Positions 32,913 to 40,859 of a stretch of DNA of 64,000 bases are shown one piece after another; the first letter of the stretch is position 1, and each line of letters opens with the position of its first letter. This DNA comes from Synechococcus sp. AG-679-D13 (GTDB lineage Bacteria; Cyanobacteriota; Cyanobacteriia; PCC-6307; Cyanobiaceae), in NCBI GenBank assembly GCA_003210735.1, contig QCUM01000009.1:1-64000 (forward strand). Direction: 5' to 3'. The notes under the pieces were generated by a model. The model saw nothing but the letters and a program-made list of their open reading frames with translations. It did not search any database and had not been told where the DNA came from. The position numbers were made by a program, and so were the translations under genes.

Positions 32913-34205
32913 ATGGGCACAACAGCAAATCCAGCCCGCCACCCAAACCTGTGGCCACCATTCACCCAGATCGCATCAGCACCGCCACCGCAGCGAGTCA
33001 TCTCCGGTGAAGGTGCACTGCTGCACCGAGAGGAGGGCCAGCCCCTGATCGACGCCATCAGCAGCTGGTGGGTCACCCTGCATGGCCATGGTCATCCAGT
33101 GATGGCGAAGGCGATCGCAGATCAGGCAGCCCGGCTTGAGCAGGTGATCTTCGCGGACTTCACCCATGAACCGGCCGAACGACTCGGTGAACGACTCAGT
33201 GCCATCACCGGGCTTCAACGGCTTTTCTTCTCCGACAACGGATCAACAGCCATTGAAGTGGCTTTGAAGATCGCTTGCCAGTGGTGGGTGAACCATGGTG
33301 AACCACGTCACCAGATCGTGGCATTCGATGGGGCTTATCACGGCGACACCTTCGGGGCGATGGCCGTGGGGGAGCGCAATTTATTCAGCGAGCCCTTCGA
33401 AGACAAACTGTTCCCTGTGGCTCGGGTGCCTTGGCCAGCCACCTGGTGGGAAGACAGCGAAATCAACGAAAAGGAACAGGCCGCTCTGGCGGTGCTGGAG
33501 CAGACCCTTGAAACGCCAACAGCTGCGGTGATCCTCGAACCCCTGCTACAGGGGGCAGGGGGCATGACCATGGTGCGTCCGGAGTTTCTGCAGGGGGTGG
33601 AAGCCCGGATCCGTCAGGCCGGAGCTCTGCTGATCGCGGATGAAGTGCTGACGGGATTCGGGCGCTGCGGTGATTGGTTTGCGTCACATCGAGCCGGAAT
33701 CCAACCGGACCTGATGGCACTTTCTAAGGGGTTGACCGGCGGCTGCCTGCCCATGGGTGTGACCATGGCCAGCGAGCGGGTCTTCTCCGCCTTCGTCGGA
33801 GATGACCCCACGCTCACGTTGTGGCACGGCCACAGTTTCACCGCCAACCCGCTGGGGTGTGCGGCAGCCAACGCCAGCCTGACCCTCCTTGAAGCATCGC
33901 CGGAGGCATTTCTGAACTTCGAGCAGCGACATCGACCGCTTCTGGAGCAGCTGCAGCAGCACCATCGGGTGAGCCGTTGCCGGCTGACAGGCACCGTTGC
34001 AGCGTTCGATGTTGCCGTGACCGGCGAATCGGGATATCTGAATCCAACAGGGCCCACAATTAAAAAGATCGCGATGGAGCACGGGGTTTTCCTGCGTCCC
34101 CTCGGCCAGGTGGTGTACCTGCTTCCACCGCTGTGCATCACGGATGAACAGCTGGAACGCTGCTACGACGCCATCCATACCGCTCTGGATGCCCTCGAGA
34201 CCTAA
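32913..34205 (+). CDS. bioA: Adenosylmethionine-8-amino-7-oxononanoate aminotransferase
   Basis: BioA transfers the amino group of S-adenosylmethionine to make 7,8-diaminononanoate. The 430-residue class III aminotransferase has LIDAISSWWVTLHGHGHP, FFSDNGSTAIEVALKIA, FDGAYHGDTFGAMAVG, LIADEVLTGFGRCG, and ALSKGLTGGCLPMGV with the PLP lysine. HGHSFTANPLGCAAANASL is also present. ATG 32913 has AAGGGA upstream; an ATG at 32889 is possible. It overlaps the convergent DUF3143 gene by four bases. Confidence 0.94.
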   Translation: MGTTANPARHPNLWPPFTQIASAPPPQRVISGEGALLHREEGQPLIDAISSWWVTLHGHGHPVMAKAIADQAARLEQVIFADFTHEPAERLGERLSAITGLQRLFFSDNGSTAIEVALKIACQWWVNHGEPRHQIVAFDGAYHGDTFGAMAVGERNLFSEPFEDKLFPVARVPWPATWWEDSEINEKEQAALAVLEQTLETPTAAVILEPLLQGAGGMTMVRPEFLQGVEARIRQAGALLIADEVLTGFGRCGDWFASHRAGIQPDLMALSKGLTGGCLPMGVTMASERVFSAFVGDDPTLTLWHGHSFTANPLGCAAANASLTLLEASPEAFLNFEQRHRPLLEQLQQHHRVSRCRLTGTVAAFDVAVTGESGYLNPTGPTIKKIAMEHGVFLRPLGQVVYLLPPLCITDEQLERCYDAIHTALDALET

Positions 34206-34471
34206 GGGCCAGCCTGAATCGCTGAGGTCACATCCTGCCTCGACAGGCCATAGGGAAGGGAGCACGGTGAACCGGCAGCGTCGGAGTCTTCCCAGACCAC
34301 CACAAGATCTTCGCGTTCAAGCCGCAGTTCAGCGGTCCATGCCTCTGTCACCAGAGACCAACGGCAGCGGTCTCCATCGATCGGTTCAGCCCCCAGGTTC
34401 AGTAACCATTCCTCGAGAGCCCTCAGGGAGTGCTGATTCAACGGCGTGGTCGGCGGCGGGAGCGGCGACAT
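34202..34471 (-). CDS. DUF3143 family protein
   Basis: This protein of about 89 residues matches the cyanobacterial DUF3143 family: an N-terminal [19 protein letters not shown], tryptophan-rich middle (WSLVTEAWTAELRLERED), and C-terminal PYGLSRQDVTSAIQAGP. No biochemical role is known. The ATG at 34471 lies inside the 3' end of the J-domain gene, an overlap of 86 bases, so translation may be coupled. It is typically a neighbour of DnaJ-type proteins in cyanobacteria, as here. Confidence 0.75.
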   Translation of the reverse strand: MSPLPPPTTPLNQHSLRALEEWLLNLGAEPIDGDRCRWSLVTEAWTAELRLEREDLVVVWEDSDAAGSPCSLPYGLSRQDVTSAIQAGP

Positions 34472-34931
34472 TGGACAGCCAATCGGGAGATACCTGCCAG
34501 GCTCGCCCCTGAACCCCCGCAACACCAAGTCCGAGCACCAGGCTCAACAGCAAAGCCAAGCCCAGCAGCAGCAGTGCAAACCATTCACCCCCGGAAAGTG
34601 GACGTCGCTCACCGATGCCGTTCCAGCTGCTGTTCGGAGGCAACGTTGAGGCAACAGGACGTGACTTCAGTCCCTGTTGCATTTTCTGCTGCAACTGAAG
34701 GTCGTATCGGCGACGGCGCTCTGGATCCGCCAGGAGGTCATAGGACTCGCGCAGCAGCTGAAAATCCCGTGCAGCTTCTGCCGCAGGACGGCTGGTGGTG
34801 TCAGGGTGAAGGGTTTTGCTGAGACGACGAAAAGCTTGCCGGAGAGCTTCGGAATCGGCTTGAGGGGAAACCTCCAGACGCTCGTAGTGGCTGAGCTCGC
34901 TCTGGGGCACACCGAACACCCGGTCATTCAT
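34386..34931 (-). CDS. J-domain protein with C-terminal membrane anchor
   Basis: Residues 14-78 form a J domain ([20 protein letters not shown], then LHPDTT with the essential HPD at 42-44, then [14 protein letters not shown]). A single membrane segment follows near residues 115-140 ([19 protein letters not shown]), and there is no Gly/Phe or zinc-finger region. The HPD motif stimulates Hsp70 (DnaK) ATPase, so this is likely a membrane-tethered DnaK co-chaperone. It is divergent from rsmG with a short spacer and overlaps the DUF3143 gene. Confidence 0.85.
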   Translation of the reverse strand: MNDRVFGVPQSELSHYERLEVSPQADSEALRQAFRRLSKTLHPDTTSRPAAEAARDFQLLRESYDLLADPERRRRYDLQLQQKMQQGLKSRPVASTLPPNSSWNGIGERRPLSGGEWFALLLLGLALLLSLVLGLGVAGVQGRAWQVSPDWLSNVAAPAADHAVESALPEGSRGMVTEPGG

Positions 34932-34956
34932 TCTAGAAACAGTCGCCGCAACACCA

Positions 34957-35685
34957 ATGCCCGACTCCGTCCCGGGAGCAGCTTTTTGCGACAGGATCGG
35001 CTGGGCACCATCGTTGAAGCAGCAGCAACAGCTTCTGCTTCTTCAGGATGAGCTGCGCCGCTGGAACCAGCGGGTGAATCTCACCCGACTGGTGGAGGGA
35101 GACGACTACTGGATCAACCAGGTTTTTGACAGCCTTTGGCCTCTGCAAGCGGAACTGAAGACTCCGGAACATCAGCGGATGGCCATTGACGTGGGCACCG
35201 GAGGTGGCTTTCCAGGCCTTGCCGTGGCGATCGCTTTGCCGCAAACGCACATCACACTGCTGGATTCCGTTGGACGCAAAACCGCCGCTGTGGAAGCGAT
35301 GGCACAGAGCATCGGCCTGGACAAACGCGTGCGTGTGATCACCGATCGAATCGAAACCGCTGGACATGACCCGACCCTTCGGGCCAGTTTCGATCTGGCC
35401 ATGGCTCGTGCTGTGGCCGCTGCCCCTGTTGTGGCCGAATACCTGGTGCCACTGCTGAAGCCGAAGGGAGAGGCTTTGCTCTACAGAGGCCAGTGGGAGC
35501 AAGCCGACACGAAACAACTTGAACGGGCACTGAAACCACTTCAGGCTCAGCTTGCATCAACCAACATGTGCCAACTGCCAGCCGATCGGGGCACCCGGCA
35601 TCTGCTCAGACTGCGCCAGCAGAATCGTTGCCCAGCGACCTATCCCAGGGCCGTTGGGATCCCAAGCAGGCTGCCACTGGGTTAA
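34957..35685 (+). CDS. rsmG: 16S rRNA (guanine527-N7)-methyltransferase
   Basis: RsmG (GidB) methylates G527 in 16S rRNA. The 242-residue protein has [30 protein letters not shown] (the cofactor loop), [17 protein letters not shown], and [19 protein letters not shown]. All are in family order. Start ATG 34957 gives a normal N-terminus. The C-terminal arginine-rich stretch is longer than in enterics but usual for picocyanobacteria. Confidence 0.93.
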   Translation: MPDSVPGAAFCDRIGWAPSLKQQQQLLLLQDELRRWNQRVNLTRLVEGDDYWINQVFDSLWPLQAELKTPEHQRMAIDVGTGGGFPGLAVAIALPQTHITLLDSVGRKTAAVEAMAQSIGLDKRVRVITDRIETAGHDPTLRASFDLAMARAVAAAPVVAEYLVPLLKPKGEALLYRGQWEQADTKQLERALKPLQAQLASTNMCQLPADRGTRHLLRLRQQNRCPATYPRAVGIPSRLPLG

Positions 35686-35706
35686 TGATGATCGAAAGAC
35701 TCGGAT

Positions 35707-36912
35707 TTAAACGCTGCTCAGACGCATCTGAGACTCACCAGCCAGGCGCTCTTTGAGAGTCCGGAGGATCCCCGGAATACGCTCGCGCCAAGGACTGTTC
35801 CCCAACACCGCCAGGAGCTGAGCCTCATCAATTGTGTCTCCGAAGGCATCGGCATTGGACCCTGCGAACCAATGGCCTCCACTGCCAAGCAATCGGTATC
35901 TCGCCTGGGCATAGCTCTCGAGATCCCAGGCCTCCAGGAGGTTATGCAGCCAGAGCAGCACCGGCAGATTGATCTCGCCGGGCGTGTCCTGCCAGGACGG
36001 AAGCCCCTGCCGCCAGCTATGGAGCCAGTCGTCTCCCAGCGCTTCTGCTGCAGCCTGCTGAAGCCGCTCCTGAACAGGAGCAATCAGGGTTGAAGCATCC
36101 TCAAGGCGGGAGACAGCATCGAGATGCAGATTCAGATCATCCGGGCGCGAGGCGCCCACACTGATGGTGTGGACCCTTGGATCGTTGAGACAAAACAGAT
36201 CGTTGAAAACGATCGGGTGCAAAGGATCACATAGCTCAAGCAACCGCTGGGAAGGGCTGTGCAGGTGCCCCCCTTTGTCGGTGGGACTGATGATGAACAC
36301 CCCCATGTCTTGAGCGCGGGCTGCATCCAGCGACGGGTCGTTGTCCTGACGGATGTAATACCAGTGCAGATTCACGTAGTCGAAGGCGCCGCTATTGCAG
36401 CTGGCTGTGATCAGATCCGTCGGCCCATGGGTTGAGAAACCCACATGGCCGATTCTTCCCTCAGCTTGCCAACGACGAACAACATCCATACAGCCACCGG
36501 GTCGCAGGGTCTGATGCAGATGCTCCGGCAAGTTGATTCCATGGATCCCCAGAAGATCAAGGCGGCGGCAGTTGAGCCGCTCGAAGCTCAGCTGCAACTC
36601 AGCCTCGAAAGCATCGGGATCGTCACGGGGAGGAACCTTGCTTTGCAGGATTCGACTGGAATCCTCACAGCGAGGTAACGCCCAACCGAGCTGACGCTCG
36701 GAACTGCCGTAGTGGCGGGCGGTCTCCACATGATGGAAACCAAGCTCAACTGCCTGCTGCAGTGTTTCTTCGAGGTTGAGCTGAGATTCCGAGGTGATGT
36801 CGGCAGACGGGAGATCGCTCCAACTCTGCTGAAAGCGCATTCCCCCAAGAGATAAAAGAGGAATCTGCAATTCAGTGCGGCCAAATCTGCGTGTCGGTAG
36901 GCCCACCATCAA
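35707..36912 (-). CDS. Aldo/keto reductase with a cysteine-free C-terminal extension
   Basis: The 401-residue protein has an AKR barrel: RRFGRTELQIPLLSLGGMRF, VETARHYGSSERQLGWAL (catalytic Tyr), DLLGIHGIN, GHVGFSTHG, and PTDKGGHL. The last 120 residues form a helical extension (LPVLLWLHNLLEAWDLESYAQ). In related bacterial proteins that extension holds Fe-S cysteines; here it has none. The ATG overlaps the stop of the upstream ferredoxin gene (ATGA), so the two are coupled and probably work together. NADPH-dependent carbonyl reduction is the family reaction; the substrate is unknown. Confidence 0.82.
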   Translation of the reverse strand: MMVGLPTRRFGRTELQIPLLSLGGMRFQQSWSDLPSADITSESQLNLEETLQQAVELGFHHVETARHYGSSERQLGWALPRCEDSSRILQSKVPPRDDPDAFEAELQLSFERLNCRRLDLLGIHGINLPEHLHQTLRPGGCMDVVRRWQAEGRIGHVGFSTHGPTDLITASCNSGAFDYVNLHWYYIRQDNDPSLDAARAQDMGVFIISPTDKGGHLHSPSQRLLELCDPLHPIVFNDLFCLNDPRVHTISVGASRPDDLNLHLDAVSRLEDASTLIAPVQERLQQAAAEALGDDWLHSWRQGLPSWQDTPGEINLPVLLWLHNLLEAWDLESYAQARYRLLGSGGHWFAGSNADAFGDTIDEAQLLAVLGNSPWRERIPGILRTLKERLAGESQMRLSSV

Positions 36913-37151
36913 CCCTGAGGTCTGGCCTGAAGATTCTGACGAATCAATTGGTGCTGAAGTGATTGCAGCGACTCAAAGGAAACCCAGTGGATGCAATCCA
37001 CAGGACAGGTATCGATGGCTTCCTGAATTCGGTCCGTTGAATCACCATCCTGGCGAATGGCCCGTGATCGACCAAGATCAGGCTCCATCACGAACGTGTT
37101 GGTGGCGACATGGGCGCAGTAGCGACAACCAATGCAGGTGGATTCATCCAC
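36909..37151 (-). CDS. 4Fe-4S ferredoxin, start uncertain
   Basis: The protein carries one Fe-S site: CIGCRYC at the N-terminus and CPVDC near the middle, followed by IHWVSFESL. It belongs to the cyanobacterial/plant DnaJ-ferredoxin-like group. The coordinates begin at the only canonical codon, a GTG at 37151, but this would start the protein directly at DESTC. The frame continues upstream with LGGALREKAVW, which looks conserved. No ATG, GTG or TTG exists back to the in-frame stop near 37305. A CTG at 37184 has GAGGA seven bases upstream. It is coupled to the aldo/keto reductase. Confidence 0.8.
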   Translation of the reverse strand: MDESTCIGCRYCAHVATNTFVMEPDLGRSRAIRQDGDSTDRIQEAIDTCPVDCIHWVSFESLQSLQHQLIRQNLQARPQG

Positions 37152-37273
37152 CCAGACAGCTTTTTCGCGAAGTGCGCCACCCAGAATCGGTTCCTCACCG
37201 GATCTGACTAACAGCTCGCCGGCAAGGGCCTGAAAAGCAAGTACTGGATCCAGAGACTGTTCGTTGGCCAGAA

Positions 37274-37666
37274 TCAGGCGTCCCAGCGAGTTACAACCAG
37301 TTCAATGGAGCCGTCTTGTGCAACGCGCTGCTCCGACACCTGAAAGCCCTCATTACTGGTCGCAGTAAGAACAGTATTGAACGCATAACGCTGCGTGAGC
37401 TTTGCCAAAAAGCGTTCGATCGGAATTGTCTGCTTCCACAAATCCAGGTCGGTCACCAATTCATAGGCACCTGATTGAGCATTCCATCGAAAGCCCAAAT
37501 CACCACCTTCCTGCATGGCGACTGCCAGGTCCGCAGTCACGGTTTGGCCGCGATATCCGCGAACAGGACGCTCTCCCTGCTCAGGGGAATAGCCCAGATC
37601 TTCGAGGGCCTGAACGAGTGGCTCGAGCTGACGTAACTCGGTCTTTACGGTGCTGAAGTGAGACAT
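37274..37666 (-). CDS. ycf35: DUF1257 (Ycf35-like) protein
   Basis: The 130-residue protein opens with MSHFSTVKTELRQLEPLVQAL, diagnostic of the DUF1257/Ycf35 family found in cyanobacteria and some plastid genomes. YRGQTVTADLAVAMQEGGDLGF and the C-terminal DGSIELVVTRW follow. Its role is not defined. It overlaps the DUF2997 gene by one base (TGATG), and the ferredoxin gene lies just downstream on the same strand, so the three are likely one operon. Confidence 0.85.
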   Translation of the reverse strand: MSHFSTVKTELRQLEPLVQALEDLGYSPEQGERPVRGYRGQTVTADLAVAMQEGGDLGFRWNAQSGAYELVTDLDLWKQTIPIERFLAKLTQRYAFNTVLTATSNEGFQVSEQRVAQDGSIELVVTRWDA

Positions 37667-37869
37667 CAGTTCAGTTGAGCGGGCAATGTCTGGTTCTGGG
37701 TTTCGGGTTGAAGGAAGGATTCCGCCGTGGATTCCCTTCTTTCAACGGTTCCGAGGGCAGCTTCCAACTTTTCAGTTAGTTGCTGACACGAATCCCCAAC
37801 GACGCCTTCGACTCGCTCTTCCACACGACCATCCGGTCGGATGGTGAAACGGACCGTGCGTTGAGGCAT
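37666..37869 (-). CDS. DUF2997 family protein
   Basis: The 67-residue protein (PQRTVRFTIRPDGRVEERVEG, then CQQLTEKLEAALGTVERRE) is the small DUF2997 partner of DUF1257. In cyanobacteria the two genes are nearly always side by side. A single conserved cysteine follows the beta-rich N-terminal half. ATG 37869 is used; the open frame runs slightly further upstream. Function unknown. Confidence 0.85.
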   Translation of the reverse strand: MPQRTVRFTIRPDGRVEERVEGVVGDSCQQLTEKLEAALGTVERRESTAESFLQPETQNQTLPAQLN

Positions 37870-37952
37870 CCACAGACGTGTTGAGGCACGCAATCTAGTG
37901 GCGCAAACCCGAACGCGTTGAGGAGTTTGTTACACGCTGAAGGCACTGAAGC

Positions 37953-38762
37953 TCATCTGATGAATCCCTCATCGAGAAGGGTCTGCAACCTTGCAAGAAC
38001 GGCAGGATCTTCCAGCTGCTCCAAAGCGGTTTTCGCTTCATCACGAACAGAAGACTCACTGTCGTGAAGCAAGGCATTCACCAGTGCCTCAACAAGCTCC
38101 TGCTGACGGGGCGCGACAAGTTGGTCACAGAGACGTCCCAAGGCCCAGATGCAGTTGCTGCGCACCACTGGCTCACTGTCGATCCGAAGGCTTTGAAGCA
38201 ACTGACCTGCAGCAGGGTCAGCTTTTGATGGTGAGCGGCTTCCGGCCTCAGCGAGTGAACCAGGACACCAGAGCCTCACCGCTGCGACATCGACCTGAAG
38301 GGCGCGGATCAGAGGGTTGAGTATTGGCGCATCAGGGAAGTTGCCAAGACTCCAGGCCGTCGCCTTCCGTACGTAGGCATTGGAATCAGCCTGAAGAAGC
38401 CTGAGCAAAGGTTCAACAGCCTGGGGAGACGGGTTACGGCCCAGGGCGTAGACGGCACTCATGCGTTCCACCGGGCAAGGCTGATTCAGCAAGGCCATCA
38501 GGGGAGGGATCGCCCTCGGATCCCTGTGTTCGCAGAACACCCGCAAACCCTGCAGACGTTCATCATGACCTTGCTGCAACCAGACAATGCCCTGGTCGCA
38601 GGCACGCGCTACAGCTTGAGAATCGAAGGTTTCTTCATCGGATCCAATGGACTCCAATGGATCCAGATCCGCCTCTGCGGCAAGCTCTTCAGCCAGAAGC
38701 TCCGGATCAAGAGCGAGGCTTGAAAGGCTCTGATCTTCCTTCCGGGCTTCGCTGTTGGTCAT
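37953..38762 (-). CDS. HEAT-repeat protein
   Basis: The 269-residue protein has an acidic N-terminus of about 50 residues and then about five HEAT-like helix pairs (DPRAIPPLMALLNQ, MSAVYALGRNPSPQAVEPLLRLL, VRKATAWSLGNFPDAPILNPLIRAL, VRSNCIWALGRL, VRDEAKTALEQL). This resembles the CpcE/PBS-lyase HEAT group. The lyase partner is not in the window, so assignment to phycobilin attachment is not supported. It is probably a scaffold or chaperone-like protein. It is divergent from the sulfotransferase at 38836. Confidence 0.8.
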   Translation of the reverse strand: MTNSEARKEDQSLSSLALDPELLAEELAAEADLDPLESIGSDEETFDSQAVARACDQGIVWLQQGHDERLQGLRVFCEHRDPRAIPPLMALLNQPCPVERMSAVYALGRNPSPQAVEPLLRLLQADSNAYVRKATAWSLGNFPDAPILNPLIRALQVDVAAVRLWCPGSLAEAGSRSPSKADPAAGQLLQSLRIDSEPVVRSNCIWALGRLCDQLVAPRQQELVEALVNALLHDSESSVRDEAKTALEQLEDPAVLARLQTLLDEGFIR

Positions 38763-38835
38763 TGAGCGATGTTAGAGCCGCCTCTACCGACGCAGGTGAA
38801 CCATCGGAGACAATGCCACTCCTGTCTTCACGGCC

Positions 38836-39912
38836 ATGGCGTTCCCGTCGCCAACCCAGCGAACGCTGTTTCTCCACATCGGGATGCACAAGACGGCATC
38901 CACCTTCATCCAGAGGCGGCTCAGAAAAAACCGGGACCTGCTGCGAAAGAACGGTGTCTTGCTAACTGCACGCAGACGGAAGGACAACAAGCTTCTGAAG
39001 GCCATTGCCCAGGAGAAATGGAAGCCTTGGAGTCGATGGATTAAGCGTGCGGAAATCAGGGACTGCAATCTGCTCGTCTCCCACGAAGCTCTGTCTTGCT
39101 CGCTGTATCAAGTCTGTTCCGACGGGGAAACTCTTCGAGGCCAATGGCTTGCCAACCAGCTGCAGAGCTGCGGTTGGAAGCTCAAGGTTGTTGGCTTCAT
39201 TCGGGACCAGGAGAGTTATCTCAATTCCCGATACACCCAACTGGTCAAACGCCTCTCCATCCGCAGCGACTTCACCACGTACGTGAGGAGGGTGATGAAA
39301 GGGAACACCATCAGTGAATGCGACCTGATCACACTGTTCGGCTGGCTGATTGAGATGCCCAGTGTTGAAAGGGTGATGATTCCCTTCGGAGCCAACAAAG
39401 ATCAAAACGGCCGCGAATGCCAGCGACCGGACCCCTTTCAGCAACTTGCTGATGAACTCGCGTTGCCGGAAGCGGTGATCAGGCAATGCAAACCCGTCAG
39501 TTCCATCAATCAACAACCGGGACGGCTCGGGGTAGCTCTGGCGCTGGAGATCAGCACATTCCTCGCACAACATCACCCCAAGGCTTTAGTGGCTCCTCAT
39601 AAGAAACGACTTCGAGGGGGCATTGAAAGAATGGCCCAAAAACATGGCTGGCCTGCTGAACCGTTCAACGGACTCAACAGCAGCATCAAACAGATGATTC
39701 GCCGTCGATATCAATCAAGCAATACAGAGTTCTGCCGCTGTTTCTGGCCGGAAATGACTTGGGACGAATTATTCAAGAGCCGCCTCCAGAACATTCGTGA
39801 ACCCAACAGCACCGCATGGACCGACGCCGCCGATGCGGAGCTGAAGGCTTGCCGCGGGGAGGTGATCGCCTCTAATCTCCCGAGCACAATCGTGGCTGAA
39901 ATCTTGGGATGA
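38836..39912 (+). CDS. Sulfotransferase-like protein, KTAST type
   Basis: The 358-residue protein begins with LFLHIGMHKTASTFIQRRL, the phosphate-binding loop shared with the protein at 26584-27612. VGFIRDQESYLNSRYTQ near residue 120 is the second phosphate-binding element. The rest is basic and helical. It would use PAPS as sulfate donor; the acceptor is unknown. Its stop overlaps the ATG of the degenerate KpsT gene (ATGA), so the pair is almost certainly translated together. That links this sulfotransferase to the polysaccharide export machinery. Confidence 0.78.
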   Translation: MAFPSPTQRTLFLHIGMHKTASTFIQRRLRKNRDLLRKNGVLLTARRRKDNKLLKAIAQEKWKPWSRWIKRAEIRDCNLLVSHEALSCSLYQVCSDGETLRGQWLANQLQSCGWKLKVVGFIRDQESYLNSRYTQLVKRLSIRSDFTTYVRRVMKGNTISECDLITLFGWLIEMPSVERVMIPFGANKDQNGRECQRPDPFQQLADELALPEAVIRQCKPVSSINQQPGRLGVALALEISTFLAQHHPKALVAPHKKRLRGGIERMAQKHGWPAEPFNGLNSSIKQMIRRRYQSSNTEFCRCFWPEMTWDELFKSRLQNIREPNSTAWTDAADAELKACRGEVIASNLPSTIVAEILG

Positions 39913-40706
39913 TCGAAAAATCCATTTCCAAGACTCTGATTGAACTTCGCGATATCACACATGACTTCAGAGGTATTAACAACAAAGTCAAACGATTACT
40001 GAAGAGTGTGAGCTGGCAACTCAAACAAGGCCAGCGGGTCGGCGTGATTTCAAAATCGATGCAGGAGGCTCACGCATTTCTCGATTGCGCAGCTGGCATC
40101 GCAACGCCACAACAAGGAGACGTATCAATCCAGGCCAATGTGAGCTGGCCTCTTGGTTCAAAAGGGGGACTACCCAACTCATTGAGCGGTCGTCAGAACG
40201 CCAAGTTTTTACAGGGGGTTTATGGCCATGGAGGGCAACAGCGACAGGATCTAGATCAGATCGAGACGCTGGCAGATCTGGAGGAGGGCTTTTTCGACAA
40301 GCCCCTGAAGAGCTACAACAAATTCATGCGAGCCAGGTTCAACCTGGCAGTTGCCATGGTGTTCGACTTCGATGTGTATGTCGTACCCAAACAATTCGCC
40401 TGGAAATCGAATACGACTTCAGAACGATTGCTCAGACTGCAAAGAGCACTGAAAGAACGAACAGCTGGCAAGTCAATCCTGATGACCAACACCGACTTCA
40501 ATTTCCTAGAACAGTTCTGCAATGAAGGTCTTGTACTCAATCAAGGTTCGATTGCTTTCTCAGGATCGTTCGCAGAATGCAGATCCTGGTACGACTCCAA
40601 TATCAGCAAGGCTCCGGAGGATGACTTGGAACAGGAACTGGATTCAGAAGAGGGAATACAAACAACCGACCAGGAACAAGACATCCTTGATGATGAGCTC
40701 TGGTGA
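39909..40706 (+). CDS. KpsT-like ABC protein with all catalytic motifs lost (pseudo-ATPase)
   Basis: The 265-residue protein follows the fold order of capsule exporter ATPases (KpsT): IELRDITHDF at the start, SWPLGSKGG (79-87), SLSGRQNAKFLQGVYG (91-106), FDKPLKSYNKFMRARFNLAVAM (129-150). The catalytic parts differ: the Walker A position reads VISKSMQEA (46-54) instead of GxxGxGKST. The signature reads YNKFMRA instead of YSSGMRA-like, Walker B ends VYVVPKQ instead of DE, and the switch His is lost (MTNTDF). The frame is intact and the surrounding structure is retained, so it is probably a binding or regulatory subunit, not a decaying gene. An acidic tail of about 40 residues is added. Confidence 0.72.
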   Translation: MIEKSISKTLIELRDITHDFRGINNKVKRLLKSVSWQLKQGQRVGVISKSMQEAHAFLDCAAGIATPQQGDVSIQANVSWPLGSKGGLPNSLSGRQNAKFLQGVYGHGGQQRQDLDQIETLADLEEGFFDKPLKSYNKFMRARFNLAVAMVFDFDVYVVPKQFAWKSNTTSERLLRLQRALKERTAGKSILMTNTDFNFLEQFCNEGLVLNQGSIAFSGSFAECRSWYDSNISKAPEDDLEQELDSEEGIQTTDQEQDILDDELW

Positions 40707-40724
40707 CCGGGGCGGCATAACGCT

Positions 40725-40859
40725 CTAGCCGATCGGGGCCGGAGCCAGCATGTCTCCTGGCAACCAGATGCGGGCACTGACCGCAAACAAGGCCAAAGCG
40801 AACAGCAGAACGATCAAAACCGGTAAAACCGTCGATCGGAAAAACGACACGGAATTCAC
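40725..40859 (-). CDS. Small single-pass membrane protein coupled to the symporter
   Basis: The 44-residue protein starts with a GTG that overlaps the symporter stop (GTGA). It is one hydrophobic helix (LPVLIVLLFALALFAVSA) with a short polar N-terminus and a C-terminal RIWLPGDMLAPAPIG. Coupling suggests a small partner of the transporter, like the small subunits of some sodium symporters. This is inferred from position and hydrophobicity; no family is recognised. Confidence 0.55.
   Translation of the reverse strand: MNSVSFFRSTVLPVLIVLLFALALFAVSARIWLPGDMLAPAPIG

Noticed and set aside
37953..38762. Phycobilin lyase subunit (CpcE-like)
   Set aside because: HEAT repeats are shared by many proteins and no lyase partner or phycobiliprotein gene is in the window.
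39909..40706. Normal KpsT ATPase for the capsule exporter
   Set aside because: Walker A, signature, Walker B and switch residues are all missing.
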